Part shown: piece after piece, positions 1-6,940 of the stretch
Position numbering within the stretch: position 1 is the stretch's first letter
Layout of the letters: each line of letters opens with the position of its first letter
NCBI GenBank assembly: GCA_021797225.1
Contig: JAKAAE010000059.1
Coordinates: 1-8,928, forward strand
Direction of reading: 5' to 3'
DNA from: Thermoplasmata archaeon
Lineage (GTDB): Archaea; Thermoplasmatota; Thermoplasmata; Thermoplasmatales; Thermoplasmataceae
Length of the DNA stretch: 8,928 nucleotides
Notes under the pieces: model-generated
The model's input: the letters and a program-made list of their open reading frames with translations, nothing else
What the model was told of the DNA's origin: nothing
The model's database searches: none
Translations under genes and position numbers: made by a program

Positions 1-594
1 TGTTTCTGGAACTTCACGGTTTCCGATTTCGGTTTTCCTTATTTCTATTTTTCTTATTGGATAAACTTCTTTCAAGGAATTTACAAGGTCTCCGTATACA
101 TCATCACCGATTATATAATTTGCAAATATTCCAAGATCCATTTCTGCAGCTTTGCCGATCACATAATTTACAACTGAATGCCTTATTTCAGATCTTTTTG
201 TTCCGGTAAGTTTCTGATCGGCTACAAGTACAAGTTTCACTGCCATGTTATAGAAATCCTTTGTTTTCACATCGGTAACAATATCCATCCTTTCTCTTCT
301 TCTTCTTACCATTCTCCTGATGGTATCATCGCTGACCTCGTGCCCGATGAATTTTGTTGTACAGCGCTTCCCCTCACAGTTATCTACCTTGAATAAAACC
401 ATAGAACTTGCTTTCTTGAAGTTTCCTGTAAAAGTAGAGACAGGGACTGCTATGGTTCTGTCAATCATATATTTCGGATCAGCACTCGGACTAAGTCCGA
501 TTTCCTTCTCCCCGAAATATGACGGTGCAACTATTGTGTACCACGATTTCTCTTTCCATTTATCCTTTGTAGTTGATCTTCTTCTATCTGCCAT
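1..594 (-). CDS. rps3ae: 30S ribosomal protein S3Ae (S1e family), 3' end cut by window edge
   Basis: Component of the archaeal small ribosomal subunit, homologous to eukaryotic S3a/eS1, which sits near the mRNA exit and platform. Reading the minus strand from the ATG at 594 gives 198 open codons to the window edge with no stop. Visible family features are the basic N-terminus (ADRRRSTTKDKWKEKSWY), the 'IVAPSYFGEKEIG' block (residues about 20-32), 'ADPKYMIDR', the 'TKFIGHEVSDDTIRRMVRRR' block in the middle, and 'YPIRKIEIRKTEI' near the end. Archaeal family members are roughly 200-220 residues, so only a short C-terminal tail should be missing. The start is supported by a purine-rich GAGGG about 5 nt upstream, one of the few Shine-Dalgarno-like sites in the window. 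It is separated from the upstream arginine deiminase gene by about 207 bp with its own TATA-like box, so it is probably transcribed independently. Identification is by motif recognition and is very secure. Confidence 0.95.
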   Translation of the reverse strand, partial: MADRRRSTTKDKWKEKSWYTIVAPSYFGEKEIGLSPSADPKYMIDRTIAVPVSTFTGNFKKASSMVLFKVDNCEGKRCTTKFIGHEVSDDTIRRMVRRRRERMDIVTDVKTKDFYNMAVKLVLVADQKLTGTKRSEIRHSVVNYVIGKAAEMDLGIFANYIIGDDVYGDLVNSLKEVYPIRKIEIRKTEIGNREVPET

Positions 595-644
595 TAAATC
601 CCTCTTATTAATTGAGCTTAACTTAGTAGTGAAATACATTATTG

Positions 645-660
645 CTTATAAATTTATAAG
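645..660 (-). promoter_or_regulatory. Palindromic TATA-like promoter of the S3Ae gene
   Basis: CTTATAAATTTATAAG is a perfect 16-bp palindrome and contains a TATA box on either strand. On the minus strand it would place a transcription start about 26 bp downstream near 626, giving a leader of about 30 nt that carries the GAGGG ribosome-binding site. The assignment as promoter is inferred from spacing; the symmetry may be incidental to AT-rich sequence. Confidence 0.55.
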
Positions 661-780
661 GTTATTGTTTTCTGCAGTCTCTTTAATATTCATCTTTCTG
701 CATTGTATGTATATCAATGTATATTGATTATTCAGAAAGCTAACCAGTTATAAAATATATAATTTTTTGACATAATGCAT

Positions 781-801
781 AAAAATCTGGAAAAATATAT
801 T
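781..801 (-). terminator. Oligo-T termination region after the arginine deiminase gene
   Basis: Just past the TAA stop at 802-804 the minus strand reads into two T5 runs (791-795 and 781-785). Archaeal transcription termination commonly occurs at such T-rich stretches without a required hairpin. Termination here would end the three-gene run that begins at 5016. No strong stem is visible. Confidence 0.4.
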
Positions 802-2049
802 TTATGATCTATCAATAGTCGATGTCATGCAATGAGCTCCTCCGTACCCGCCGGTTATTTCACTTAAATCTATTTTTATCACGTCTATTCTATGGTCATT
901 AAGTTCTTTATTATCGGGAAACATTCTGCCTTTCCTTGACTGCATATCTTTAATTATAATTTCCCTAGTAGGATTGTCAAAAACATTCTCTATTAGAAGC
1001 TTATCAATAACACGTGAGGAATCTATTGCAATAATTTTTCCATCGGATATGGTAAGAAAGTTTGAAGAATATGAAAGCTGTTCACTTATCCCGAGATCGA
1101 TGAAATTATAACCCTCGCCAGACATAAATTCATACAGTGTTGTTTTTGAATCCTCCACATATTTCCCATCAGATTCACGAAAATATACTGTTGCATTTGC
1201 AGATTTTGACAATTCCACTGAAGTTATAACAATTCCTGCAGCGGGAATGTTAAAATATGTATCAAGGTGCATGTTTATCATAATATCATGACCATCCATG
1301 AAATTGTATATTGGATTGGAAATAATTACTATACGGTCGAAATCAAAAATTCCAGAATTCATTGCTTCTATTGCCCCTGCCTCGTTTGTCCTGTTTCCAG
1401 TTCCTATAAGACAGAAATCTCCAGCAGGCATGAAATCACCTCCTTCAAAGAATCCACTGTTAATTCTTTTTATTTTTGCTTTTAGAATTTCCTTGAAAAC
1501 AAATGATGTTATATCGGTCTCTTTCCGCCTCTGCTGCATTTTCATGTTCCCGATCAATGCGCCCGATGATACTGCCTGCTGATCCCTCATGAAATATAGA
1601 TTTGCCAGTGGCAAATTTGAATAGACACGTGGATACTGGATTCCTGCAACATATTCTTTCAAATCGATTGATGGCTCCATTATAAGAGCCTGGAAAAGAG
1701 AAAGAGAATCAATATACCCGATATTCTTTTCCATATCGTTTCTGGCACTTTCCATGGATTCACTAGTTCCATAAAAATTTACAAGTGAAAGAATCTTATT
1801 CTCCAGTTTTTTCCTGAAAGAAGGTTTTTTATCGGCCTCATTTACAATTAAATCTCCCAGTATATTAACCCGAACACCATTCTCTTCCAGAACTGATTGA
1901 AGAGTTTCGTGCTCCTTTTTGGCAATAGAATAGTTAAAAGGCCGCTCAAACAGAAACGGTTTGGGAGCCAGCATAGCATATGTTATTTCGGTTCCCGGTC
2001 TGTGCATTATAACCCGGTGTAATCTGCCCCATTCTGCTTGGATTCTCAT
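802..2049 (-). CDS. arcA: Arginine deiminase family protein
   Basis: Probable arginine deiminase, hydrolysing L-arginine to citrulline and ammonia in the cytosol. The 415-residue length fits the family (about 400-420). Residues of the pentein/amidinotransferase fold are in order: FMRDQQ (about 153-158) at the place of the usual FTRDP, FEGGDF (201-206), GTGNRTN (216-222), the catalytic histidine in MHLDT (His261, Asp263) and the nucleophilic cysteine in GGAHCMT (Cys407). All core catalytic groups are thus present, with a Gln where most bacterial enzymes have Pro after Arg-Asp. The ATG at 2049 is the first in frame; no Shine-Dalgarno sequence precedes it, but ATTTTAAAT at 2068-2076 lies about 23 bp upstream and could drive a leaderless message. 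It follows NMD3 by 32 bp and may also be co-transcribed. Carbamate kinase, ornithine carbamoyltransferase and an antiporter are not in the window, so a full fermentative pathway cannot be claimed; a related amidinotransferase activity is the main alternative. Confidence 0.82.
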   Translation of the reverse strand: MRIQAEWGRLHRVIMHRPGTEITYAMLAPKPFLFERPFNYSIAKKEHETLQSVLEENGVRVNILGDLIVNEADKKPSFRKKLENKILSLVNFYGTSESMESARNDMEKNIGYIDSLSLFQALIMEPSIDLKEYVAGIQYPRVYSNLPLANLYFMRDQQAVSSGALIGNMKMQQRRKETDITSFVFKEILKAKIKRINSGFFEGGDFMPAGDFCLIGTGNRTNEAGAIEAMNSGIFDFDRIVIISNPIYNFMDGHDIMINMHLDTYFNIPAAGIVITSVELSKSANATVYFRESDGKYVEDSKTTLYEFMSGEGYNFIDLGISEQLSYSSNFLTISDGKIIAIDSSRVIDKLLIENVFDNPTREIIIKDMQSRKGRMFPDNKELNDHRIDVIKIDLSEITGGYGGAHCMTSTIDRS

Positions 2050-2081
2050 ATCTGCATATTACAAGGGATTTAAAATGCTTT

Positions 2082-3086
2082 TCATAGAGGATAGAATTTA
2101 TCCCCGTACCTGTAAAGATCAATCTCTTTTTCCGTGAACTCTTTTTTGAATGTAATAATTTGGAAAGTTCTGGAGTCCATTAACTGTGATTCGCCGTCAT
2201 GACTTGACAGTACAATAAACGTTTCTCTGTCAGGTTCCTTCAATATTACCCGGTAAGAACCCCTGAAGAATTCCTTGGAGCTGATTGTTACAATATTTCC
2301 ATTTGCTGTATTTATAGCTTCAATAGTATTTGATCTGATGCTTTTTACCATTAAATATGCACCGCCATAGATAATTGACCCAGGAACTAAATCCAGTATT
2401 CTGATTAAATGTGTGTATCTGAAAAGATCTTTACTATCCTTTCTTCCGGCTAGAGATTTAGTGATTTTTATGTTGCAGAAGTAGTCGAGCTCCATCAATT
2501 TATCTATCTTAACTGCATCCTCTTTCTTTCCCAGGTAAATATCCAGCCCCTCTTTCAGCGTATCAATTCTGGATATGAAGGAATTTGGATCATTTTTATT
2601 GAGCCCTTTCATGAATTTAACTATGGAATCTCTGGCTTCCTCCAAGATTTTTCCATATTCTGTGGTATACGTTCTTAACTGTATTACCGATTCATAATAG
2701 GAACCAGTCACCTTATTACAAACGGGGCAGCTCTCTTTTCCGATTTTTAGTGGTATGGATACTTCTTTTTCAACCTCTCCGAGGTTTTTATCGTCAATTA
2801 TCAGATCAAGGGATACTTGATTTTCACCTATTGTATAACTTTTTACTCTGGATATTCTATCATTCTTATCCATGATAATATGAGATTCAGCGCCTCTGAC
2901 TATGAAACTATCAGCATTATCGTAGTGCCATGACTTACCAAGCCTGACAGCGCCGCACTTCGGGCACACAGTTAACTCCATATTTTCAGTTTTCAGATGG
3001 ATTTTATCTGCCAGGCAGCTACGGCACAGACCTGATTTATATGCTTCATTTTTGCCGCAAATAATACATTTCATAACTATAACCAT
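2082..3086 (-). CDS. nmd3: Archaeal NMD3-family zinc-binding protein (60S ribosome export adaptor homologue)
   Basis: Homologue of eukaryotic NMD3, which binds the nascent large ribosomal subunit and acts in its export; archaea have no nucleus, so here a role in late large-subunit maturation or subunit joining control is inferred. The 334-residue protein has the diagnostic paired cysteines at the N-terminus: Cys7/Cys10 (CIIC), Cys21/Cys24 (CRSC), Cys41/Cys44 (CPKCG) and Cys120/Cys123 (CPVC), the last followed by the family hallmark GSYYESVIQLR (128-138). The C-terminal half is the less conserved beta-rich region. The first ATG is at 3086; a second at 3074 would give MKCIICG and is equally plausible, since neither has a clear Shine-Dalgarno sequence. 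It starts 13 bp after the stop of the thioredoxin-fold gene and precedes the arginine deiminase gene by 32 bp, suggesting one transcript. Family assignment is strong; the archaeal function is not established. Confidence 0.88.
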   Translation of the reverse strand: MVIVMKCIICGKNEAYKSGLCRSCLADKIHLKTENMELTVCPKCGAVRLGKSWHYDNADSFIVRGAESHIIMDKNDRISRVKSYTIGENQVSLDLIIDDKNLGEVEKEVSIPLKIGKESCPVCNKVTGSYYESVIQLRTYTTEYGKILEEARDSIVKFMKGLNKNDPNSFISRIDTLKEGLDIYLGKKEDAVKIDKLMELDYFCNIKITKSLAGRKDSKDLFRYTHLIRILDLVPGSIIYGGAYLMVKSIRSNTIEAINTANGNIVTISSKEFFRGSYRVILKEPDRETFIVLSSHDGESQLMDSRTFQIITFKKEFTEKEIDLYRYGDKFYPL

Positions 3087-3099
3087 TACAAAAGGCTAT

Positions 3100-5016
3100 T
3101 TAACACTTGATCAGCTTCTTCAGGTCTTCTGAGTTCCTTACTATGAAACATTTATTTGTATCGCATACAGAAATTTCATTGCCTTTAGATTTCAGGAAAT
3201 AGTAATTATAGGTATAATGGCTTCCCAGATAATTCAGGGCATCCACATTTCCAGTTTCAATTTTATAAAATTCAATAAGATCAAAAAGATGTGAAACAGT
3301 GTATGAGAAGAACATAGGCTGCCGATCCATATCAGTTGTTATTGAACCTATGGATTTGTCCAGTATATCCTGATATTTTCCTTCAAGATAATTGAATATT
3401 ATCAGATTGCCTATCTCAAATGAGAATCCAGACGGTATGGAATTATCATATGTTTCCTTTAATCTTACTAGCAATTCATCGCCTGTTGAATAAAATCCTC
3501 CATTGACATTATCATAAAAAGTTTTGATGGTGGTATTATGGAGTTCTCTAGCATAGTCCATGTATATGTCATTCTGCGATGCCTCGAAAAGTGATAAGAG
3601 TCCAGAAACCATATAGGAATAATCATCAAACATACCATCAATCCTGGCATGACCATTTCGGTACGAATGCATAAGTTTTCCATCTTTATACATATCATTC
3701 ATTATGAAATCCGCAGAATTTTCCGCGGTATTTAGAATATTATCATCATGGAAAATCATAGCTGCAATTGAAAATGCCTTGATTACGAGACCATTGATAT
3801 CTGTTAAGATTTTATCATCAACCAGAGGCTTTTTTCTTGAATCTCTGATTTTTTTGAGCCTTTCAAGTTCTTCTCTGTGCATTTTTGCTGGATTTCCATT
3901 CACGTCACGGTTCATAAACAGTATGTTTCTTCCTGACTGCCTTGAATTGTTGTCATAAAAGTTTCCTTCAGGAAGTATATTAAAATCATAAATGAAATCC
4001 TTTCCTACATTATTCTGTAATTCCGTATAATTCCATGTATAGAATTTTCCTTCTTCATTTTCAGAATCGGCATCCACAGCGGTGTAAAAACCCTTTGAAA
4101 ACATGTTTTCTTTAATAAATCCGTAAATTTCATATACCACGTCTTTATAAAATTCATTTCCTGTAATATCATATGCATAGGAATATGCCATGATTGCCAT
4201 TGCCTGGTCATATGTCATCTTTTCAAAATGAGGTATCCTGAAAAATGGATCTGTGGAGTACCTGTGGAATCCACCACCTATGTGGTCATACATTCCACCC
4301 AGATACATATTTTTCAGTGTGTTTTCCACCATATTCAGTGAATTTTCACTCCTGGTCTTCCTGTAATAATTCATAAGGAAAATAAGATGCTGGAATGAGG
4401 GGAATTTTGGTGCGCTGCCGAATCCACCATATTCTTTGTCATAATTATTTTTTAGGGCATTATATGTTGAATCTATATATTTTCTATAATCCAGTTTTTC
4501 CACTCCTTGTTTATTGAGTTCCATATTTTTTAATCTTGATATTACAGTGTCACCATTCTTTTCAAGTTCGTCCCTTTTATTTTTCCACAGATATGATATG
4601 TTGTCACATAAATCAATTATTCCTATCATGTTGTTTCTGGAAGTTTTAGGTATGTATGTAAATGCGAATACTGGCTTTTTATCTGGAGTTAAAATGATAT
4701 TAAGTGGCCATCCCCCGGTACCGGTCATAACCTGGCTGAAGGTCATATAAAGGTTGTCTATATCTGGCCTTTCTTCCCTATCAACCTTGATGCATATAAA
4801 GGTATTATTCATCTTTTCTGCTACCTTTTCATCGGTAAAACTTTCCTGTTCCATAACATGACACCAGTGACAGCTGGAATATCCAATACTGAGAAATACA
4901 GGCTTATCCTGTTCCTTTGCAAGGTTAAAAGCCTCAGTGGACCATGGATACCAGTTCACTGGATTACTTGAATGTTCCAGTAAATACGGGCTGGTTTCAT
5001 CTGCTAGTTTATTCAT
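3100..5016 (-). CDS. YyaL/SPATA20-type protein: thioredoxin-like domain plus (alpha/alpha)6 barrel
   Basis: Member of the widespread DUF255/COG1331 family (bacterial YyaL, animal SPATA20). Residues about 1-160 form the thioredoxin-like domain, opening with the conserved [19 protein letters not shown] and containing the redox-type motif SSCHWCH (Cys49, Cys52), VDREERPD (78-85) and GTGGWP (99-104). The remaining 480 residues carry the glycosidase/epimerase-like barrel with motifs such as [31 protein letters not shown] and DDYSYM. Length (638) is slightly below the common 650-700. Molecular function in the family is not firmly known; a thiol or carbohydrate-related role is only suggested by the folds. 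The ATG at 5016 fits the conserved N-terminus exactly and follows an AT-rich promoter shared divergently with the phosphatase gene. It is first in the run with NMD3 and arginine deiminase. No frameshift or missing motif is seen. Confidence 0.9.
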   Translation of the reverse strand: MNKLADETSPYLLEHSSNPVNWYPWSTEAFNLAKEQDKPVFLSIGYSSCHWCHVMEQESFTDEKVAEKMNNTFICIKVDREERPDIDNLYMTFSQVMTGTGGWPLNIILTPDKKPVFAFTYIPKTSRNNMIGIIDLCDNISYLWKNKRDELEKNGDTVISRLKNMELNKQGVEKLDYRKYIDSTYNALKNNYDKEYGGFGSAPKFPSFQHLIFLMNYYRKTRSENSLNMVENTLKNMYLGGMYDHIGGGFHRYSTDPFFRIPHFEKMTYDQAMAIMAYSYAYDITGNEFYKDVVYEIYGFIKENMFSKGFYTAVDADSENEEGKFYTWNYTELQNNVGKDFIYDFNILPEGNFYDNNSRQSGRNILFMNRDVNGNPAKMHREELERLKKIRDSRKKPLVDDKILTDINGLVIKAFSIAAMIFHDDNILNTAENSADFIMNDMYKDGKLMHSYRNGHARIDGMFDDYSYMVSGLLSLFEASQNDIYMDYARELHNTTIKTFYDNVNGGFYSTGDELLVRLKETYDNSIPSGFSFEIGNLIIFNYLEGKYQDILDKSIGSITTDMDRQPMFFSYTVSHLFDLIEFYKIETGNVDALNYLGSHYTYNYYFLKSKGNEISVCDTNKCFIVRNSEDLKKLIKC

Positions 5017-5030
5017 GTTATGTTATGTCA

Positions 5031-5050
5031 TTTATATATTCAAATATATT
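5031..5050 (-). promoter_or_regulatory. TATA-rich promoter of the YyaL-type gene run
   Basis: On the minus strand this stretch reads AATATATTTGAATATATAAA, holding two TATA-like boxes centred about 20 and 30 bp before the ATG at 5016. Either would give a leaderless or nearly leaderless transcript; no Shine-Dalgarno sequence is present. The second box on the opposite strand belongs to the divergent phosphatase gene. Confidence 0.5.
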
Positions 5051-5072
5051 GTAGTAGCTCGCTAAATTCAAT

Positions 5073-5083
5073 AAAATTATAAA
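5073..5083 (+). promoter_or_regulatory. TATA box of the histidine phosphatase gene (leaderless)
   Basis: AAAATTATAAA, with the TTATAAA core centred 25 bp before the ATG at 5105. This spacing puts transcription start at or next to the start codon, and there is no Shine-Dalgarno sequence in between, which together point to a leaderless message. It also decides against the TTG at 5099. Confidence 0.55.
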
Positions 5084-5104
5084 CCTAAAGATAATATATT
5101 GTTT

Positions 5105-5677
5105 ATGAAATATGTCGTACTTATAAGGCACGGGGAAAGTTATACTAATAGAAACGGAATACTTTCCAGTGAACTTAACAGGTACAGACTCACGGAGGAA
5201 GGAGTGGAGCAGGCTAGATTTACAGGAGAACAGTTAGGGGGATTAAAATTTAGTGGGATTATATCTAGTCCAGTTTTGAGGGCCGTTGAAACTGCAAATA
5301 TAATAAACCAGTATCTTAATTTGGAGATAAAAACAGATGAAAGGGCAATTGAGTCTGATTTCGGCGAATACAATGGAAAAAGAATAGTTGACATACCAGA
5401 TAAATCCCGTGATGAACTGGGTATGGAATCCTTTGAATCTCAACAGGGGAGAATGATTGACCTTATAAATTCATTTAATGGAAATTATATTGTTGTAAGC
5501 CATTCATTTCCGATCAAATGTGCGCTTTCTCATTTCCTTGATCTGGGAGAACAGGAAAGTTTTGGCATAGATATTAGGCATGCTTCTATGTCAGTCATCA
5601 ACTGTGAAATAGGAAAGGTATTATCAATCGGTTCATTGCTCCTATCCAATCAAATAAAGAAAATTCTGAATGATTAA
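5105..5677 (+). CDS. Histidine phosphatase family protein (phosphoglycerate mutase-like)
   Basis: A 190-residue member of the histidine phosphatase (dPGM/PhoE) superfamily. The phosphohistidine motif is LIRHGES (His9), followed by Arg59 in SPVLRAVETA, acidic residues in ESDFGEYNG (83-91), and the second catalytic histidine in VVSHSFPIK (His133). It could be a cofactor-dependent phosphoglycerate mutase acting in glycolysis or a broad small-molecule phosphatase; the sequence alone does not separate these, and the length is short for a classical dPGM (about 230-250). The open frame begins with TTG at 5099, but ATG at 5105 gives the conserved MKYVVLIRHG start and fits the upstream TATA box, so I chose it. 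It is transcribed divergently from the YyaL-type gene and its TAA stop overlaps by 4 bp the stop of the convergent regulator gene. Confidence 0.85.
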   Translation: MKYVVLIRHGESYTNRNGILSSELNRYRLTEEGVEQARFTGEQLGGLKFSGIISSPVLRAVETANIINQYLNLEIKTDERAIESDFGEYNGKRIVDIPDKSRDELGMESFESQQGRMIDLINSFNGNYIVVSHSFPIKCALSHFLDLGEQESFGIDIRHASMSVINCEIGKVLSIGSLLLSNQIKKILND

Positions 5678-6072
5678 TTCAATTTAATCGGCTTTCCATG
5701 TGGGCAGGTCTGTGGCTGCCCTAGACTTTTAAATAATTTTTGTACAGAGGTGTCATCCATTAAGTAGTCAATTTTTTCTATCTGCTGACATGCCTTATCT
5801 GAATTGACGCCGCTCCGGGTGAGTATTAACTCTAATGTCCTATGCGCCATAATTATTTCACTATAAATTGAATTCCCGTATGGTGTTAATGAGATAACCC
5901 CGTTGGTTTTTTTTATGATATTTTTGGATTCTAACCTCTTTATCAGCTCAAATGCTGTAGGCGCTTTAATGTCTAGTAGTTCTGCAATGTTGAATAACCT
6001 TACTGGAAAACCAGAATTCTCACGTAATGCCACTATGCAATCCCGCTCTTTTCGGGTAATGCTATATTCCAT
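5674..6072 (-). CDS. DtxR/MntR-type metal-dependent transcriptional regulator
   Basis: Winged-helix repressor of the iron/manganese-responsive DtxR/MntR family, 132 residues, lacking the third SH3-like domain of DtxR and so MntR-like in size. The DNA-binding domain spans about 1-65, with the helix-turn-helix around IAELLDIKAPTAFELIKRLE (29-48) and wing near KKTNGVISLTPYG. The dimerisation/metal domain has AHRTLELIL (76-84), ACQQIEKIDYLM (94-105) and the family C-terminal signature CPHGKPI (123-129). Compared with Bacillus MntR as I remember it, His77 and Glu99 are kept, but positions 8, 11, 102 and 103 are Lys, Asp, Asp and Tyr instead of Asp, Glu, Glu and His, so metal specificity may differ or be lost. 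The ATG at 6072 lies about 25 bp from a TTTATATA box, implying leaderless expression, with a palindrome between them suggesting autoregulation. Target genes cannot be told from the window. Confidence 0.85.
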   Translation of the reverse strand: MEYSITRKERDCIVALRENSGFPVRLFNIAELLDIKAPTAFELIKRLESKNIIKKTNGVISLTPYGNSIYSEIIMAHRTLELILTRSGVNSDKACQQIEKIDYLMDDTSVQKLFKSLGQPQTCPHGKPIKLN

Positions 6073-6076
6073 GATA

Positions 6077-6091
6077 TTAGTATAATACTAA
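6077..6091. promoter_or_regulatory. Perfect 15-bp palindrome, candidate operator of the DtxR/MntR-type gene
   Basis: TTAGTATAATACTAA is a 7-1-7 inverted repeat lying between the TATA box and the ATG of the regulator gene, spanning roughly -5 to -19 from the start codon. TTAG/CTAA ends recall the DtxR/IdeR operator style (TTAGG...CCTAA). A repressor bound here would block polymerase, so negative autoregulation is the natural reading. This is inferred from position and symmetry only. Confidence 0.6.
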
Positions 6092-6102
6092 AATATATAA
6101 AG
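6091..6102 (-). promoter_or_regulatory. TATA box of the DtxR/MntR-type gene
   Basis: The minus strand reads CTTTATATATTT, an excellent archaeal box A, centred about 25 bp before the ATG at 6072. There is no Shine-Dalgarno sequence, so the transcript is probably leaderless. The box abuts the palindrome at 6077-6091. Confidence 0.65.
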
Positions 6103-6148
6103 TTAATTGAACATTTACAAATATGAAAATGCACTGTATAATTTGGCC

Positions 6149-6754
6149 CTATAGCCACATATTATTATCCTCAAGATTGTCTAAGAGTTCTTTGCTTATT
6201 CCTTTCTGGACGAGATAGTATTTATTCGGGATTATTTCCATTTCTATCGCGTTATCAATTATGTTTTTTAACGGTACGTAACGCATACCTTTATAGGAGA
6301 AATTGCCAAAGATCCATGGTGGTATGTCAAAGTAGTTTGGGATACTATGAGGAACTGCCTTTTCAAGAACTTTATCCAGTATAGATGCTATCTTTTCATT
6401 GTAATACCATTTTTTGAAAAATAAGTTATTACTTGCCCTGGGCTCATAGATGTTCCAGGTAATTCCGTATCTTGTTTCTTTTCCAGTAAATACGGCATTT
6501 CCGCCAAAATCATCTATGACCGTTTTTGGCGGGTCTTCCTCTATGCCTGTGACAGCATTGATTACTTTTATATGCGGATTTGCTTTTATTTTTATATAAT
6601 TGCTTATTAGTGATTCCAGTTCAATAATTTGTGTAGATGAAAGATCGTAATCATTCTCCAGCTGCATGGATAAATCTATGTAATATTCCACAACCGAATC
6701 TTGGGGCGGGTTATTTATCAATTTCAGATAGTAAAAATAACGTTCACCATTCAT
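6149..6754 (-). CDS. Hypothetical protein, no family recognised
   Basis: A 201-residue open frame starting MNGERYFYYLKLI. I do not recognise it. The protein looks soluble: no signal peptide or membrane segment is evident. It is notably rich in aromatic residues and Asn/Ile, with an N-terminal helical-looking part (residues about 15-60), a middle segment with GGNAVFTGKETRYGITW and a C-terminal part with PNYFDIPPWIFGNF (about 139-152) and MRYVPLKNIID. No cysteine pairs, nucleotide-binding loop or catalytic signature stands out. The frame extends upstream to a TTG at 6766, but the ATG at 6754 is preferred because GGTG, a partial match to the archaeal anti-Shine-Dalgarno, lies about 4 nt before it and TTAAATATT at 6784-6792 fits as TATA box. 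It lies 76 bp upstream of the metal-type regulator on the same strand, but that gene has its own promoter, so a functional link is unproven. Codon-like composition matches neighbours, supporting a real gene. Confidence 0.65.
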   Translation of the reverse strand: MNGERYFYYLKLINNPPQDSVVEYYIDLSMQLENDYDLSSTQIIELESLISNYIKIKANPHIKVINAVTGIEEDPPKTVIDDFGGNAVFTGKETRYGITWNIYEPRASNNLFFKKWYYNEKIASILDKVLEKAVPHSIPNYFDIPPWIFGNFSYKGMRYVPLKNIIDNAIEMEIIPNKYYLVQKGISKELLDNLEDNNMWL

Positions 6755-6783
6755 GCTGCACCACAAAATAATAAATCAATGAC

Positions 6784-6793
6784 AATATTTAAC
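6784..6793 (-). promoter_or_regulatory. Candidate TATA box for the hypothetical gene
   Basis: The minus strand reads GTTAAATATT, centred about 34 bp before the ATG at 6754, which would give a leader of about 8 nt containing GGTG. The whole divergent spacer is AT-rich, so other placements are possible. Confidence 0.35.
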
Positions 6794-6899
6794 ATTATCG
6801 TTTAATATTCTAAACATATTATCCCGGAAAAAATAAGTAAAATTAAAAAAATCACTAATAAATTATAATTCATAATACAAATATTTGCCCTGAAAATGC

Positions 6900-6919
6900 T
6901 TTATATTGCATTTTAAATA
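6900..6919 (+). promoter_or_regulatory. Promoter of the guaA-trmI unit
   Basis: Two overlapping TATA-like boxes: TTTATATT (6900-6907) would start transcription about 11 nt before the guaA ATG, and TTTTAAATA (6911-6919) is centred about 26 bp before it and would give a leaderless transcript. No Shine-Dalgarno sequence is present before 6941. Which box is used cannot be decided by eye. Confidence 0.5.
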
Positions 6920-6940
6920 GGGGTAAGCAATTATTAAGAA

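Larger units (their letters stand above)
595..801. other. Intergenic spacer between arginine deiminase and S3Ae genes
   Basis: A 207-bp AT-rich spacer. It holds the oligo-T region next to 802, the S3Ae promoter palindrome and ribosome-binding site, and a short imperfect dyad at 713-728 (ATCAAT, 4-nt gap, ATTGAT). No coding potential or RNA gene is evident. Confidence 0.6.

Noticed and set aside
178..727. Overlapping plus-strand open frames in and beyond the S3Ae region
   Set aside because: They lie antisense to a clear ribosomal protein gene, resemble no family, and the longer one runs into the AT-rich spacer where long frames occur by chance.
713..728. Short dyad ATCAAT-GTAT-ATTGAT in the spacer before S3Ae
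   Set aside because: Six-base arms in very AT-rich sequence are expected by chance, and it lies too far upstream of the S3Ae promoter to be a convincing operator.
6861..6870. AATTATAATT palindrome in the spacer between the hypothetical gene and guaA
   Set aside because: A ten-base A/T-only palindrome in an A/T-rich spacer carries no weight, and it is not positioned next to either candidate start site.
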